DNA of 47,308 bases, from assembly GCA_945787295.1 (NCBI GenBank), contig CALZHQ010000018.1, positions 1 through 47,308 on the forward strand, given 5' to 3'. Below the pieces are notes generated by a model that was given only the letters and a program-made list of their open reading frames with translations, had not been told where the DNA came from and searched no databases. Shown one piece after another: positions 19,361 to 29,177 of the stretch. The position numbers and the translations under genes are program-made. This DNA is from an uncultured Desulfuromonadales bacterium (GTDB lineage: Bacteria; Desulfobacterota; Desulfuromonadia; Desulfuromonadales; Geopsychrobacteraceae). Numbering within the stretch: the stretch's first letter is position 1; each line of letters starts with the position of its first letter.

Positions 19361-21313
19361 TTAAGGACTGTCATTATCGCCAAGCACAGTCGGCAATGCA
19401 ACCTCTATAGCTGGCAACTTTTCTGAAATCCGCGAAATTATTCCCCTGAGCTTTCTATATTCCTCTTCATCCAAAGCTTTATCTCGATAGACAGCACCAC
19501 CATAAATATCTGCGAACTCTAAACATAATGGTTCCCCGGTACACTTAGCCAGCTCAAAAAGACCGACAGCAACAGGCAGAGATTCCAAACCGGCGGCTTT
19601 GGCCAACAGGCGTCGATAACGCAGGAGCAATCTTTCACTTCTGTTTTGACGCTGCCGCCAGAAATAGGCCAGTCCGACAAGCACCATCGGCGGCAAAACC
19701 CAGAGGAGCTTCACCAGGGAACGGCTTTCAAAATCTTTCAGCTCGCGAACCTGATGTGCAACCTGCCGCAGCAGTCTGAATTGATGGCTCAAGTCATAAT
19801 TTAAAACCAGGCGGCTCCAGTTATGCAGTAGCGCGTCGGCCAACTCCCGGAAGGTTGTCGAGACTTGCGTTGAGGAGGCCGAAAAAGCCTGCTCGGCATT
19901 TACTGCCAATTGGCTCGGATCGATACGCTGCCAGACACCCTGATCATCGAGTGCTTCAACCCAAACGTGAGCGGCATCTTCGCCGACCAGGTAATAACCG
20001 CCGATTTGATTATAATCGCCACCCAGATAGCCGCCAACCAATCGAGTCGGAACTCCCGCAAGCCGTAGCAGGATGGCAAAAGAGGAGGCAAAGTATTCAC
20101 AATAGCCACGCCGACTATCAAACAGGAAAGTGTCGACCGGTGACTCGGTTTTCGGCAATTTAGTCGTTGCATAGCTCAGTTGCTGTTGGAGAAAAAAACC
20201 TTCCAGCAGAGCAAGTTTGGCCGGATAATCCTTTCCCTGCTTGATATTGTTTCCAACCTTGCGTAAACGATCTGAGAGATGTTCAGGCAACCTTAAGTAC
20301 TCTGCAACATCCCCTGTCTGCTGGCTGCGGGCTGCCAATTGGGCGCGCACCTCATAACTTAGCTTTCGAGAATCTCTGAAACGGCCACGAACCACCCCAT
20401 CGGCAGACTTTATATTCCGGACCTGCACAACATCGATTGGCCGATCGAGGGTCACCAGATATTGATCCGCTTTCGGCCCCGAATAAACAGCCAGATTAAT
20501 TTCCGAACCAGGATCAGGGAGCAGTATTTCGTCGGCAACGTTCAACATCCGTTTCCAGATTCGACCTTCCAATCGATTAAGCACAATGCCCCGCCAGTAA
20601 AGAGCATCAACCGGTAGCCGTTCACTCTCGGCCCGAAATGCAATTTCTGTACTCTCGGACAACTCTGCAACTGATCCAGGCTGGACCTGATCGGTCATGC
20701 CGATGACGGCATTCGGCTGCGGATTGAGGAAGTTCCAAAGGGGTGTCTGTGTGCGCGGCAAGAGCACAAACAGAACCATCATCAGCAGCAAGGACCCGAC
20801 AGGTAACAAAATAACCGTCTTCAGCAACAACAACCATTGTTGACGTCCAAAACGGAGCTGCGGATCGGCCGTATAAAAACTGAGCAGCACCAGACCGCTG
20901 GTCACCAGCAGAACAATCAGCACCAGATAAAACAGATAGGCCAGATCGAGGGTCAACATCGATGACGCTGCCAGAATAATGGTAGCGAGCAGAAAAAGTT
21001 GCAACATGTGACGGGCAGATTTATCACTGGCCAGACGAACCGCCATCAGCAGGCAAAGCAGATCAATCAGTGGAGGCACCAGGTTGGCAAATGACACCTG
21101 AACACAAAACAGCACAAAGAAGGTGACTGAGAGGACTGTTGCCAAGCGGTTACTGAGCAGATAGTGACCGCTTCGATCTCCGAGAACCCCCAACAGGAAC
21201 CCGCCGCCGAGAATCAGTTGCACCCAGAGATCGAGAAACGGCAACACCGGCATCAAACCGAGCAACGCAGACAGGTAGACCTGTATCTTTAATATTCGTT
21301 CAACGCCGACCAT
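19361..21313 (-). CDS. TgpA-like transglutaminase-domain membrane protein (DUF3488)
   Basis: The 650-residue product has an N-terminal block of six to eight membrane helices (about residues 10-190), a periplasmic linker, and a transglutaminase-like domain. The Cys, His and Asp of the catalytic triad are visible in RRGYCEYFASSF, DAAHVWVEAL and WQRIDPS. One more membrane helix follows, then a cytoplasmic tail. This is the TgpA/DUF3488 architecture. The ATG at 21313 overlaps the DUF58 gene end by 14 bases. The MoxR-DUF58-TgpA order is a conserved triad thought to act in envelope protein assembly; the exact role is open. Confidence 0.9.
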   Translation of the reverse strand: MVGVERILKIQVYLSALLGLMPVLPFLDLWVQLILGGGFLLGVLGDRSGHYLLSNRLATVLSVTFFVLFCVQVSFANLVPPLIDLLCLLMAVRLASDKSARHMLQLFLLATIILAASSMLTLDLAYLFYLVLIVLLVTSGLVLLSFYTADPQLRFGRQQWLLLLKTVILLPVGSLLLMMVLFVLLPRTQTPLWNFLNPQPNAVIGMTDQVQPGSVAELSESTEIAFRAESERLPVDALYWRGIVLNRLEGRIWKRMLNVADEILLPDPGSEINLAVYSGPKADQYLVTLDRPIDVVQVRNIKSADGVVRGRFRDSRKLSYEVRAQLAARSQQTGDVAEYLRLPEHLSDRLRKVGNNIKQGKDYPAKLALLEGFFLQQQLSYATTKLPKTESPVDTFLFDSRRGYCEYFASSFAILLRLAGVPTRLVGGYLGGDYNQIGGYYLVGEDAAHVWVEALDDQGVWQRIDPSQLAVNAEQAFSASSTQVSTTFRELADALLHNWSRLVLNYDLSHQFRLLRQVAHQVRELKDFESRSLVKLLWVLPPMVLVGLAYFWRQRQNRSERLLLRYRRLLAKAAGLESLPVAVGLFELAKCTGEPLCLEFADIYGGAVYRDKALDEEEYRKLRGIISRISEKLPAIEVALPTVLGDNDSP

Positions 21314-22163
21314 AAAGCGCCAGTTCAGTAAGAAGTTTAATCTGCTGGTGCCGGCCATTCGCCGGGGGATACTGTTGATTCTCCAAACGTAAGCCGACAG
21401 CCTGTTGTTCTCGGCTCAACTGATTGATCAAAAAAGTGCACTGGCCAAGCCGCGCTTCCAGTGGCCCACTGAAATCATCAAGGTTGAGTATCACTGAAGG
21501 GGCACCGAGCCGGTTCTGCCGCTTCACCTTGTAATCATCGTGCCTGGCGGAAAGTTTCCAGTGAATCGACTTAAGCGGATCTGAGTCACGATAATTATCA
21601 ATACTCCGCAATTCGCCATCGATCCCCGGTTGCGGTAATTCGTTACGCCGGACCGGGGCACTCTCACCGGCCGACAGAGGCAGATCCGCGCGTAGCGGTG
21701 TCGGGAAGACCAAAAGCTGCTGTTCTTGGTGCAGGAGCCTGGAACGGACAAAAAAGTTGATCGGGAAGCAGGAGCGGATCCAAAGGGGTGGCAGCGGCTG
21801 ATAACCACGATCCGGCAGTTGCAAAGTTAGGCTCTGGCGCTGTTTTTGCCCACCAGCCAGTAATGGAAAAAGGGTTGTTCCTTGGCCGATTTCAACAGCC
21901 AGCAAAAATGCCGGCAACCAGCGGCGGCGGTTTTCAAGCTCGATGGTGACTTTCGTCGGATGGGTGGCAAAAATGTCATCATCCGGGAAAACCTTGACCG
22001 ACATACGTTGCAGGTTCTGCTGGCCGAGCAGTCCGGATACAGCCATAAATCCGAGCAGTGCAGAGACCAGCAAATAGAGCAGGTTGTTACCGGTGTTGAC
22101 TGCGGCAAAGCCAAGCAGCAGGGTCATGGCGATATATATTGCCCCGGCCCGGGTCAGTTTCAA
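21300..22163 (-). CDS. DUF58 protein, partner of MoxR
   Basis: The 287-residue product has two N-terminal membrane helices (about residues 8-45) and a soluble domain with the DUF58 core motif: ELRSIDNYRDSDPLKSIHWK (near 185-205). The length is at the short end of the family. The ATG overlaps the MoxR stop by 4 bases (22160-22163). In known clusters DUF58 proteins accompany a MoxR AAA+ ATPase, often beside transglutaminase proteins, and are thought to interact with it. Confidence 0.9.
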   Translation of the reverse strand: MKLTRAGAIYIAMTLLLGFAAVNTGNNLLYLLVSALLGFMAVSGLLGQQNLQRMSVKVFPDDDIFATHPTKVTIELENRRRWLPAFLLAVEIGQGTTLFPLLAGGQKQRQSLTLQLPDRGYQPLPPLWIRSCFPINFFVRSRLLHQEQQLLVFPTPLRADLPLSAGESAPVRRNELPQPGIDGELRSIDNYRDSDPLKSIHWKLSARHDDYKVKRQNRLGAPSVILNLDDFSGPLEARLGQCTFLINQLSREQQAVGLRLENQQYPPANGRHQQIKLLTELALYGRR

Positions 22164-23101
22164 ACCATAGGAACGGGGATTTCTGCGAGTAGCGATTGAA
22201 ACACCTCTTCTTTGCGCACGGTCTGATATTCGGGCCGGAGTATCAAGCGATGAGCCACAACCGGTACGGCGATGCGCTGCACATCTTCCGGCACAACATA
22301 ATCCCGCCCCTCCAGGTAAGCTTCAGCCCGGGCGGCCGCCGCCAAACTCAAGCCGCCGCGGGTGGAAATACCGGAATAAATCTGGCTATGGGAACGGCTG
22401 CGATCGAGCAATACATGAATATAATCAGCGACTTTATCGCCAAGCTTGATATTTTCGCGGATGTAGCGCCTCGTTTCGAGGATCTTATCCCGTTCCAGCA
22501 ATGGCTTGATCGTTTCCAATTCCTCGCGCACACTCCCTTTCTGGATGATCTGTTTTTCCAGTTCGGTCGGCGGATAACCGATCCCGGTGGTGATCAGAAA
22601 ACGATCAAGCTGCGATTCCGGCAAAGGGAAGGTGCCGACCTGCTCGGCTGGGTTCTGAGTGGCGATTACCAGGAAAGGCTCCGGCAGTTCATAAGTCACC
22701 CCCTCAACCGTGACCCGGCGCTCTTCCATCGCTTCGAGCATGGCACTTTGAGTTTTCGGCATCGCCCGGTTGACCTCATCGACCAGCACCAGATTATTAA
22801 AAATCGGACCCTTTACAAAATGGAACTGATTCTTCTGCCGATCAAAGATCGATAAGCCGGTGATGTCGGATGGCAGCAGATCACTGGTACATTGGATACG
22901 CCCGAAATCAAGATCAAGAATCCCAGACAAGGCGAGTGCCAAGCTGGTTTTTCCCAAACCGGGAATATCTTCCAATAGTAAGTGGCCACCGGCCAAAAGG
23001 CTGACCAAAGCCATCCTGATCGCCCGAACCTTTCCCTGCAGGTACTGACTGGAAAGAGTTTCGATCACATCCAGAATCTGTTTACGCTGGTAGAGTTTCA
23101 T
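22160..23101 (-). CDS. MoxR-type AAA+ ATPase
   Basis: The 313-residue product has Walker A (IPGLGKTS near residues 46-53), Walker B (LVLVDEVNRA), the MoxR region AMLEAMEERRVTVEG, sensor 1 ATQNP, and the arginine-finger segment PLPESQLDRF, then the C-terminal lid domain. It is a hexameric chaperone-like ATPase in the cytoplasm. ATG at 23101 is preferred over a TTG nine codons upstream. It heads the moxR-DUF58-transglutaminase operon. Confidence 0.94.
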   Translation of the reverse strand: MKLYQRKQILDVIETLSSQYLQGKVRAIRMALVSLLAGGHLLLEDIPGLGKTSLALALSGILDLDFGRIQCTSDLLPSDITGLSIFDRQKNQFHFVKGPIFNNLVLVDEVNRAMPKTQSAMLEAMEERRVTVEGVTYELPEPFLVIATQNPAEQVGTFPLPESQLDRFLITTGIGYPPTELEKQIIQKGSVREELETIKPLLERDKILETRRYIRENIKLGDKVADYIHVLLDRSRSHSQIYSGISTRGGLSLAAAARAEAYLEGRDYVVPEDVQRIAVPVVAHRLILRPEYQTVRKEEVFQSLLAEIPVPMV

Positions 23102-23168
23102 CTCTGGCCTCGCAGAAGTAATTACCAAATAGTATATAGGACTCGCTCAAGCTAGCCTACCTCCGGGC

Positions 23169-23200
23169 AAAAAAATGGCTCCACGGTTGCCCGTGGAGCC
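23169..23200 (-). terminator. Intrinsic terminator of the cold-shock gene
   Basis: A 10-bp GC-rich stem (23177-23186 with 23191-23200) with a 4-base loop is followed, after AT, by seven T on the minus strand. It lies 27 bases past the csp stop. Confidence 0.9.
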
Positions 23201-23226
23201 GGTATCGCTAAAACTGTCAAGCGATT

Positions 23227-23427
23227 TTAGAGCTTAACAATGTTGCTGGCCTGAGGTCCTTTTTGACCTTCTGTGACGTCAAAGCTGACGCGGTCACCTT
23301 CGGCCAAAGACTTGAAACCCTCACCACTGATAGCTGAGAAGTGAGCAAACACATCTGGTCCATTGTCTTGCTCGATGAAGCCGAAACCCTTAGAATCATT
23401 AAACCACTTGACTGTACCTTCTGCCAT
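23227..23427 (-). CDS. Cold-shock domain protein
   Basis: This 66-residue OB-fold protein has RNP1-like KGFGFIEQ (residues 13-20) and RNP2-like DVFAHFS (residues 25-31). It binds single-stranded RNA or DNA and melts secondary structure. The start ATG at 23427 has AAGGAG 7-9 bases upstream. It is a single-gene unit with a long leader that contains an intrinsic terminator 65 bases before the start. Which Csp paralogue it represents cannot be told. Confidence 0.96.
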   Translation of the reverse strand: MAEGTVKWFNDSKGFGFIEQDNGPDVFAHFSAISGEGFKSLAEGDRVSFDVTEGQKGPQASNIVKL

Positions 23428-23492
23428 TTTCTTTTCTCCTTACTTGTCCCCTGCGGGAGTTGCCGTGGTGCAGTTTTGTGCTGCGACCCATT

Positions 23493-23528
23493 AAAAAAAC
23501 CGCTCAGGCCATAAGGTCGGTGCGGTTT
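23493..23528 (-). terminator. Terminator-like hairpin inside the csp leader
   Basis: AAACCGC and GCGGTTT pair (23497-23503 with 23522-23528), with an inner GGCC/GGTC stem, and seven T follow on the minus strand. It lies upstream of csp, not after it. It may end an rlpA read-through transcript, attenuate csp, or end a small RNA started at the promoter near 23574. The plus-strand side is also T-rich. Confidence 0.7.
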
Positions 23529-23573
23529 CTCTTTTGTCTAAACAGTACAAAATCAACACAACCCTGATCTGAG

Positions 23574-23603
23574 ATAATAAAAAACTAGCATGATCTTTGA
23601 CAA
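23574..23603 (-). promoter_or_regulatory. Candidate sigma70 promoter for the csp leader RNA
   Basis: On the minus strand TTGTCA (23598-23603, 5/6) and TATTAT (23574-23579, 5/6) are spaced by 18 bases. A start near 23567 would give a transcript that meets the terminator-like hairpin after about 40-75 bases. Confidence 0.5.
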
Positions 23604-23761
23604 AATCAAGCATCAAATGAACAATTTAACAATCACCAGAACGCTGGCCTATCTCAAAATGAGACAGAGCTCGTTTTCAAAACGATTGCAAAACTTTTTT
23701 TAACAACAATTTCAGAATCTTAGCGGGCTTTCCATTATGCTTTGCTTTCTAGGCCCCAGGC

Positions 23762-24523
23762 TCAATCAAACGCGACAACAAAACTCCCTGGAAAACCACG
23801 ACTGGAGAAATCGACAACTGCCCGTTCTGCACGTTCCAGCGAACGATAATCGCCGACACGAACCCGATACATTTGTTGACCATTGACAGTTGCCGTCTGG
23901 ACTTCGGCCTTGCCATGTTGATTGCGTAATCTGGTTGCCAACCGATAGGCATTATCACTGACCGAAAAGGCCCCAACCTGAACCGAAAAACTGCCGATAT
24001 CATAACTGCTTGGAGGCCGATAGCTGACCTGCCCCCCATCGGTTTGGCGGTACCCAAGGGCCTGCACCTTCACCTGAGCGGTACCGGCATCAACAATTCC
24101 CAATTGCTTGGCAGCGGAATATGACAGGTCAATAATCCGACCGGCAACAAAGGGGCCTCGATCATTAACCCGTACGGTGACTGTACGACCATTCTGCAGA
24201 TGAGTGACACGGACATGGACGCCGAGTGGCAGGGTTTTGTGCGCCGCAGTCATGGCGTACATGTCATATATTTCGCCATTACTGGTTTTGCGGCCGTGAA
24301 ATTTACTCCCGTACCAACTGGCGACTCCACGCTGGCTGAACCCCTGGTGATCACGCAGAGGCTGATATCGCAGACCATCAACCTCGTAAGGCTTTTCCCA
24401 GCCCTTCAGCTCCCGGGTTTCCGGAGTATCGATCACCCGAGTTGTGTGCCCGCCACCACAACTGCTCAATAACAGAGTCAAGAGCAATAAGTAGCGACAA
24501 TGAAAGAGACGGCTCAACAGCAT
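23762..24523 (-). CDS. rlpA: RlpA-like septal lipoprotein with DPBB and SPOR domains
   Basis: RlpA proteins are outer-membrane lipoproteins; in Pseudomonas they are lytic transglycosylases acting on naked glycan at the septum. The 253-residue product has a lipoprotein signal ending in LLSSC, a double-psi beta-barrel with [20 protein letters not shown] and VRVNDRGPF, including the catalytic-type Glu and Asp, and a C-terminal SPOR repeat ([10 protein letters not shown]... YRVRVGDY). The ATG at 24523 starts a normal signal peptide. A TTG at 24550 would add nine residues and overlap accA. It is third in dnaE-accA-rlpA. Confidence 0.9.
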   Translation of the reverse strand: MLLSRLFHCRYLLLLTLLLSSCGGGHTTRVIDTPETRELKGWEKPYEVDGLRYQPLRDHQGFSQRGVASWYGSKFHGRKTSNGEIYDMYAMTAAHKTLPLGVHVRVTHLQNGRTVTVRVNDRGPFVAGRIIDLSYSAAKQLGIVDAGTAQVKVQALGYRQTDGGQVSYRPPSSYDIGSFSVQVGAFSVSDNAYRLATRLRNQHGKAEVQTATVNGQQMYRVRVGDYRSLERAERAVVDFSSRGFPGSFVVAFD

Positions 24524-24533
24524 CCGAATGAAA

Positions 24534-25493
24534 TTATTCCGCTTCTTCAATCTTGGACATGGCCCGGAAACGCTGATAACGCTGCTCGATCAGTTCTTCT
24601 CCAGACAGTTCTTCAAGTTCGGCCAGATGCTTGAGCAGATACTCTTTTACTGTCGCTGCCGACTGCTGATGATCCTGATGGGCACCGCCAAGTGGCTCAG
24701 GAATAACATCATCAATGACGGTTCCCAAACTGTCGACGTCCTGCGCCGTTAATTTCAGAGCTTCCGCTGCTTGCGGTCCCTTGGCGCCATCGCTCCAGAG
24801 GATTGCGGCACAGCCTTCCGGTGAAATAACCGCATAAACAGAATACTCCATCATCATGACCCGGTTGCCGACAGCGATCGCCAGCGCACCACCCGAACCG
24901 CCTTCACCCGTGACGGTGACAATGACTGGTACTTTGAGCATCGCCATTTCGCGCAGGTTCCGGGCAATCGCCTCGGCCTGACCACGCTCTTCAGCTCCGA
25001 TACCCGGGAACGCGCCTGGGGTATCGACAAATGTGAAGATCGGCAGACCGAACTGGTCAGCCATCTGCATCACCCGCAGAGCCTTGCGATAGCCTTCCGG
25101 GTTCGGCATCCCGAAGTTACGATGGACCTTCTCCTTGGTGTTACGCCCTTTTTGATGGCCGATGACGCAACAGGGCTTACCATCGATCCGGGCAAACCCA
25201 CAGACCAGCGCCGGGTCATCACGGAAGTTACGATCACCATGTACTTCGAAAAAGTCGGTGAAGATATTTTCGATGTAATCGAGAGTGTAGGGGCGATTTG
25301 CATGCCGGGCCAACTGGGTTCGCTGCCAGCGGCTGAGCTTGGAATAAATCTCGGTTTTCAGTTTCTCAGCTTTTTTCTCCAGTTTCTGGATATCTCCGGA
25401 AAAATCGACACTGTCGGTCGAGTATTCGCGCAATTCGCCGATCTTGGTTTCGAGTTCGGCAATCGGTTTTTCAAAGTCGAGATAATGATTCAT
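24534..25493 (-). CDS. accA: Acetyl-CoA carboxylase carboxyltransferase subunit alpha
   Basis: AccA with AccD transfers the carboxyl group from carboxybiotin to acetyl-CoA to make malonyl-CoA. The 319-residue product starts [19 protein letters not shown], has a helical linker, [22 protein letters not shown], the oxyanion region [15 protein letters not shown] and [12 protein letters not shown]. The length matches E. coli AccA. The start is the ATG at 25493. The 44-base gap to dnaE and the overlap with rlpA indicate one operon. Confidence 0.97.
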   Translation of the reverse strand: MNHYLDFEKPIAELETKIGELREYSTDSVDFSGDIQKLEKKAEKLKTEIYSKLSRWQRTQLARHANRPYTLDYIENIFTDFFEVHGDRNFRDDPALVCGFARIDGKPCCVIGHQKGRNTKEKVHRNFGMPNPEGYRKALRVMQMADQFGLPIFTFVDTPGAFPGIGAEERGQAEAIARNLREMAMLKVPVIVTVTGEGGSGGALAIAVGNRVMMMEYSVYAVISPEGCAAILWSDGAKGPQAAEALKLTAQDVDSLGTVIDDVIPEPLGGAHQDHQQSAATVKEYLLKHLAELEELSGEELIEQRYQRFRAMSKIEEAE

Positions 25494-25536
25494 TATTTAA
25501 CTCCCTGTCCATCAGCGGACATTGATATGCGGAAAA

Positions 25537-28500
25537 CTATTCAAAATTCATTACGTTATAGCCGAACAATTGTTCAGCCGCCGCCATTGCCTCATCGGAG
25601 GCGGCCATTTTTAGATTATCAGGTAAATCAATAATTGTTTCGCTACGATTCGGAATAACGATATGCAGGCTGACCTGACAACTTCCCCGGTAGCGCTGAA
25701 TGATCCCTTTTAACTGGCGCATCTGCATCTCGTCAAGTCCGGGAGTGGTCAGGCGGATATTGACGCGCTCGGTCATCGTTTCATTGACATCCCGCAGCAA
25801 TGATACTTCATTGGCGAGCATTTTACAGGATTCCTCACCAACATCAAGTTCACCGCTGACCAACAGCGGATCTTCACCTTTTAGCAGCTCCATCGACGCG
25901 GCGTAAGTTTCCGGGAAAACCACCATTTCGACTGAGCCACTCAGATCCTCAAGAGTGACGAAGGCCATCCGGTCACCCTTTTTAGTCATCAACTCCTTGA
26001 TTCCGGCAACGATTCCGGCAACCCGCACCTGCTCCTTATCGGTCCTCTCCACCAAGGCAGCGGTCTCGCAGGTGGCAAAGCGTTTGATCGAATCACTGTA
26101 CCGCGCGAGCGGATGACCAGTGACATAAAAACCGAGCGCTTCCTTCTCATTACTGAGCAGAAGCTTTTCGTCCCATTCGGCAACATCGGGCAGCTCACCG
26201 TAACCATTGCCGGCCACCGAAACAATCTCGGTGCTACCGAACAGCGAATGTTGTCCCGATTCACGTTCCCGCTGCAGCCTCTGGCCGATCTCCATCGCCT
26301 CTTCCAACGCCGCCAAAAACTGGGCCCGTTTCCCGCCCAAGGTATCGAATGCACCGCACTTGATCAACGCCTCGCCAACCTTCTTGTTGACCTTGCGCAG
26401 GTCCACCCGTTCGCAAAAATCCTGCAGCGAGCTGAACGGCTTGTTGCGCTTGACCTCAAGAATCGAGTCGAGGGCCGCAGCGCCGACCCCCTTAACCGCT
26501 CCGAGCCCAAACCGCATCGAATCTTCCGCAACGGTAAAAGATCGATCGGAGGCATTAATGTCAGGTGGATGAACTTCTATGCCCATGGCCCGAACTTCAC
26601 TGATATTCTTGATAACCTTGTCGGTATTTTCCATATCCTCGGTCAACAGCGCCGCCATGAACTCAACCGGGTAATGGGCTTTCAGATAAGCAGTATGATA
26701 AGCAACCAAAGCGTAGGCAGCCGAGTGAGATTTATTGAAACCGTAGGCCGCAAACATCTCCATCAGATCGAAAACGCCTTCAGCCTTCTTCAGATCGAGA
26801 TTGTTCTCCTTGGCTCCGGCGAGAAATTTAACCTTCTCCTTGGCCATCTCCTCCGGTTTTTTCTTGCCCATGGCCCGGCGCAGCAGGTCGGCACCACCGA
26901 GACTGTAGCCGCCGAGAACCTGAGCAATCAGCATAACCTGTTCCTGGTAAACGATAACCCCGTAGGTATCATCCAGGATCGGCTCAAGCTGCGGAAAATC
27001 GTACTTGAATTGCTCCTGTCCATGCTTCCGCTTGATGAATGAATCGACCATGCCCGAACCGAGCGGACCGGGCCGGTAAAGGGCAACCATCGCGATCAAG
27101 TCCTCGAAGCAGCTCGGCTTGAGTTTGACCAGATATTCCTTCATCCCCGAAGACTCAAGCTGGAAAACACCTGTGGTTTCACCGCGGGAGAGCAGCTCGT
27201 AGGTTTTCTGGTCGTCGTCGCGCACCAGCTTAAGATCGAATTCGGTATTGCCACCTTCACGGATCAAGCGGACCGCGTTCTCGATGACAGTCAGGGTCTT
27301 CAGACCGAGGAAGTCGAACTTGACCAGGCCGATCTCCTCAACGTACTTCATCGGGTACTGGGTGACCTGGCCGCCCGATTTGGGGTCAACATAGAGCGGC
27401 AGGTATTCCGACAAGGCTTTCGGTGTGACCACGACGCCGGCGGCGTGGGTCGAGGCGTGACGGGTCAGACCTTCGAGGGCCAGAGCGATTTTGGTCAGCT
27501 CGGCGACCTTCTTATCCTTGGCAATCAGCTCCTGAAGTTTCGGTTCCTGAACAATCGCATCTTTCAGGGTGATGCCGAGGACACCGGGTACCAGTTTGGC
27601 GATCTTGTCGACCTCACCGTAAGGGATATTCAGCGCCCGGCCGACATCACGCAGAACCCCTTTAGCGAGCATGGTTCCGAAGGTAATGATCTGGGCAACG
27701 TTCTCCTGCCCGTATTTCTCGCGAACATAATCGATGACCTGCTCCCGCCCGTAGATACAGAAATCGACGTCGATATCCGGCATCGAGATCCGTTCCGGAT
27801 TAAGGAAACGTTCGAACAGCAGATTGTAAGGAATCGGATCGATATCGGTAATGCGGATGGCAAAGGCAACTAGCGAACCCGCCGCTGACCCCCGTCCGGG
27901 CCCGACCGGAATATCGTGGTCCTTGCCCCAGTTGATAAAGTCGGCGACGATCAGGAAGTAACCGGGAAAGCCCATACTCTTGATACAGGCCAGCTCCTCA
28001 GCCAAACGGTCTTTGTAGACCTTTACATCTTCATCAGTGATTTCGCGCAACTTACGGATTTCGTCAAGACGCTCCTCCAGTCCAGCATAACTCTGCTCTT
28101 CGAGCACGTCGTCGAGGGTCTTGTCTTCAGGCTTTTCATACTGCGGGAAGTGGTAGGTATTGAAGTCGAGTTCCAGGTTGCAGCGCTCGGCGATCTTGAC
28201 CGTATTCTCGGTCGCCCCCGGATAATCCTTGAACAGCTCGATCATCTCATCAGGTGATTTGACGTAAAACTCATCGTTGGAAAAGCGCATCCGGTTCGGA
28301 TCGTCCATCGTCTTGCCGGTCTGGATACAGAGCAGCACCTCGTGGGCAAAAGCGTCTTCTTTTTTCAGATAGTGACAATCGTTGGTCGCTACCAGCGGCA
28401 GATCGAGCGCCTCGGCAATCGACACCAGGCCGGCATTCGCCTTGGCCTGCTCAGGAATATAGTTCTCCTGCAGTTCAAGATAGAAGCGGTTATCGTCAAA

Positions 28501-29007
28501 AATCTCCGCCATCGCCCGCGCCCGTTCCAGCGCCTCGTTCGGCTGATTGAGGTTGATCAGGGTCGGCAGCTCGCCACCGAGGCAAGCGGACAGTGCGATC
28601 AAGCCCTCGTTATGCTTTTCGAGCAATTCCCAGTCGATCCGCGGCTTGTAATAGAATCCTTCACGATAAGCAGCTGAGATCAAACGGCAGATATTCTGAT
28701 AACCGGCCAGGTTCATACACAGCAGCACCAGATGGTAGGAGGCCTCGGAAGAGCCGCGCGCATTCCCTTTCGTAAAACGGGACCCGGGAGCGACATAAAC
28801 CTCACAGCCGACGATCGGCTTGATGCCGTTTTTGATCGCCTTGCTGTAAAACTCGACAGCGCCGAACATATTGCCATGATCGGTGACCGCCACTGCCGGC
28901 ATCTTGAATTCTTTAGCGCGAGAAACCAGTTCGTCGAGCTTGATGGCGCCATCAAGCAGGCTGTATTGACTGTGCAAGTGGAGATGTACGAAATTGGCGT
29001 GTTCCAT
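25537..29007 (-). CDS. dnaE: DNA polymerase III subunit alpha
   Basis: This is the replicative polymerase. The 1156-residue product has an N-terminal PHP domain (HLHLHSQYSLLDGA, then ATNDCHYL), the polymerase active site with PDIDVDFCIYGRE plus the preceding GRGSAAGSL segment, the helix-hairpin-helix region, and a C-terminal OB fold (GDRMAFVTLEDLSG). The PHP His residues are kept, so metal-dependent proofreading is conceivable but not shown. ATG 29007 gives the usual start MEHANFVHLHLHSQYS; a longer frame to 29052 lacks a ribosome site. It heads dnaE-accA-rlpA. Confidence 0.97.
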   Translation of the reverse strand: MEHANFVHLHLHSQYSLLDGAIKLDELVSRAKEFKMPAVAVTDHGNMFGAVEFYSKAIKNGIKPIVGCEVYVAPGSRFTKGNARGSSEASYHLVLLCMNLAGYQNICRLISAAYREGFYYKPRIDWELLEKHNEGLIALSACLGGELPTLINLNQPNEALERARAMAEIFDDNRFYLELQENYIPEQAKANAGLVSIAEALDLPLVATNDCHYLKKEDAFAHEVLLCIQTGKTMDDPNRMRFSNDEFYVKSPDEMIELFKDYPGATENTVKIAERCNLELDFNTYHFPQYEKPEDKTLDDVLEEQSYAGLEERLDEIRKLREITDEDVKVYKDRLAEELACIKSMGFPGYFLIVADFINWGKDHDIPVGPGRGSAAGSLVAFAIRITDIDPIPYNLLFERFLNPERISMPDIDVDFCIYGREQVIDYVREKYGQENVAQIITFGTMLAKGVLRDVGRALNIPYGEVDKIAKLVPGVLGITLKDAIVQEPKLQELIAKDKKVAELTKIALALEGLTRHASTHAAGVVVTPKALSEYLPLYVDPKSGGQVTQYPMKYVEEIGLVKFDFLGLKTLTVIENAVRLIREGGNTEFDLKLVRDDDQKTYELLSRGETTGVFQLESSGMKEYLVKLKPSCFEDLIAMVALYRPGPLGSGMVDSFIKRKHGQEQFKYDFPQLEPILDDTYGVIVYQEQVMLIAQVLGGYSLGGADLLRRAMGKKKPEEMAKEKVKFLAGAKENNLDLKKAEGVFDLMEMFAAYGFNKSHSAAYALVAYHTAYLKAHYPVEFMAALLTEDMENTDKVIKNISEVRAMGIEVHPPDINASDRSFTVAEDSMRFGLGAVKGVGAAALDSILEVKRNKPFSSLQDFCERVDLRKVNKKVGEALIKCGAFDTLGGKRAQFLAALEEAMEIGQRLQRERESGQHSLFGSTEIVSVAGNGYGELPDVAEWDEKLLLSNEKEALGFYVTGHPLARYSDSIKRFATCETAALVERTDKEQVRVAGIVAGIKELMTKKGDRMAFVTLEDLSGSVEMVVFPETYAASMELLKGEDPLLVSGELDVGEESCKMLANEVSLLRDVNETMTERVNIRLTTPGLDEMQMRQLKGIIQRYRGSCQVSLHIVIPNRSETIIDLPDNLKMAASDEAMAAAEQLFGYNVMNFE

Positions 29008-29029
29008 AAACCCAGCAGAAAAATAAGAA

Positions 29030-29072
29030 CTAAAAAGAGAAAAACCGATCAATCACCGAAGCTCTGATCGGT
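29030..29072 (-). terminator. Intrinsic terminator of the A/V-ATPase operon
   Basis: An 8-bp stem ACCGATCA/TGATCGGT (29044-29051 with 29065-29072), with a loop that itself can form a UUCG-capped stem, is followed on the minus strand by TTTTTCTCTTTTT. It lies 105 bases after subunit D and just before dnaE. Confidence 0.75.
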
Positions 29073-29177
29073 CGAAATTTATCAGGAGAATTTAGCACCC
29101 TTGATAAAGGGCGGTCAACCGAAACCGGCAGTTAAGACGAGAGTCTGGAGGGATTCGTTGCGAAAGAAATAGGCCCC

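Larger units (their letters stand above)
23428..23761 (-). other. Leader and intergenic region between rlpA and the cold-shock gene
   Basis: This 334-base gap has no gene. On the minus strand it holds, in order, an AT-rich segment after rlpA without a clear terminator, a sigma70-like promoter (23574-23603), a terminator-like hairpin with T7 (23493-23528), then about 65 bases with the csp ribosome site. Nothing else recognisable was seen. Confidence 0.6.

Noticed and set aside
26113..27042. 309-residue plus-strand frame opposite dnaE
   Set aside because: Antisense to an intact polymerase gene; no motif.
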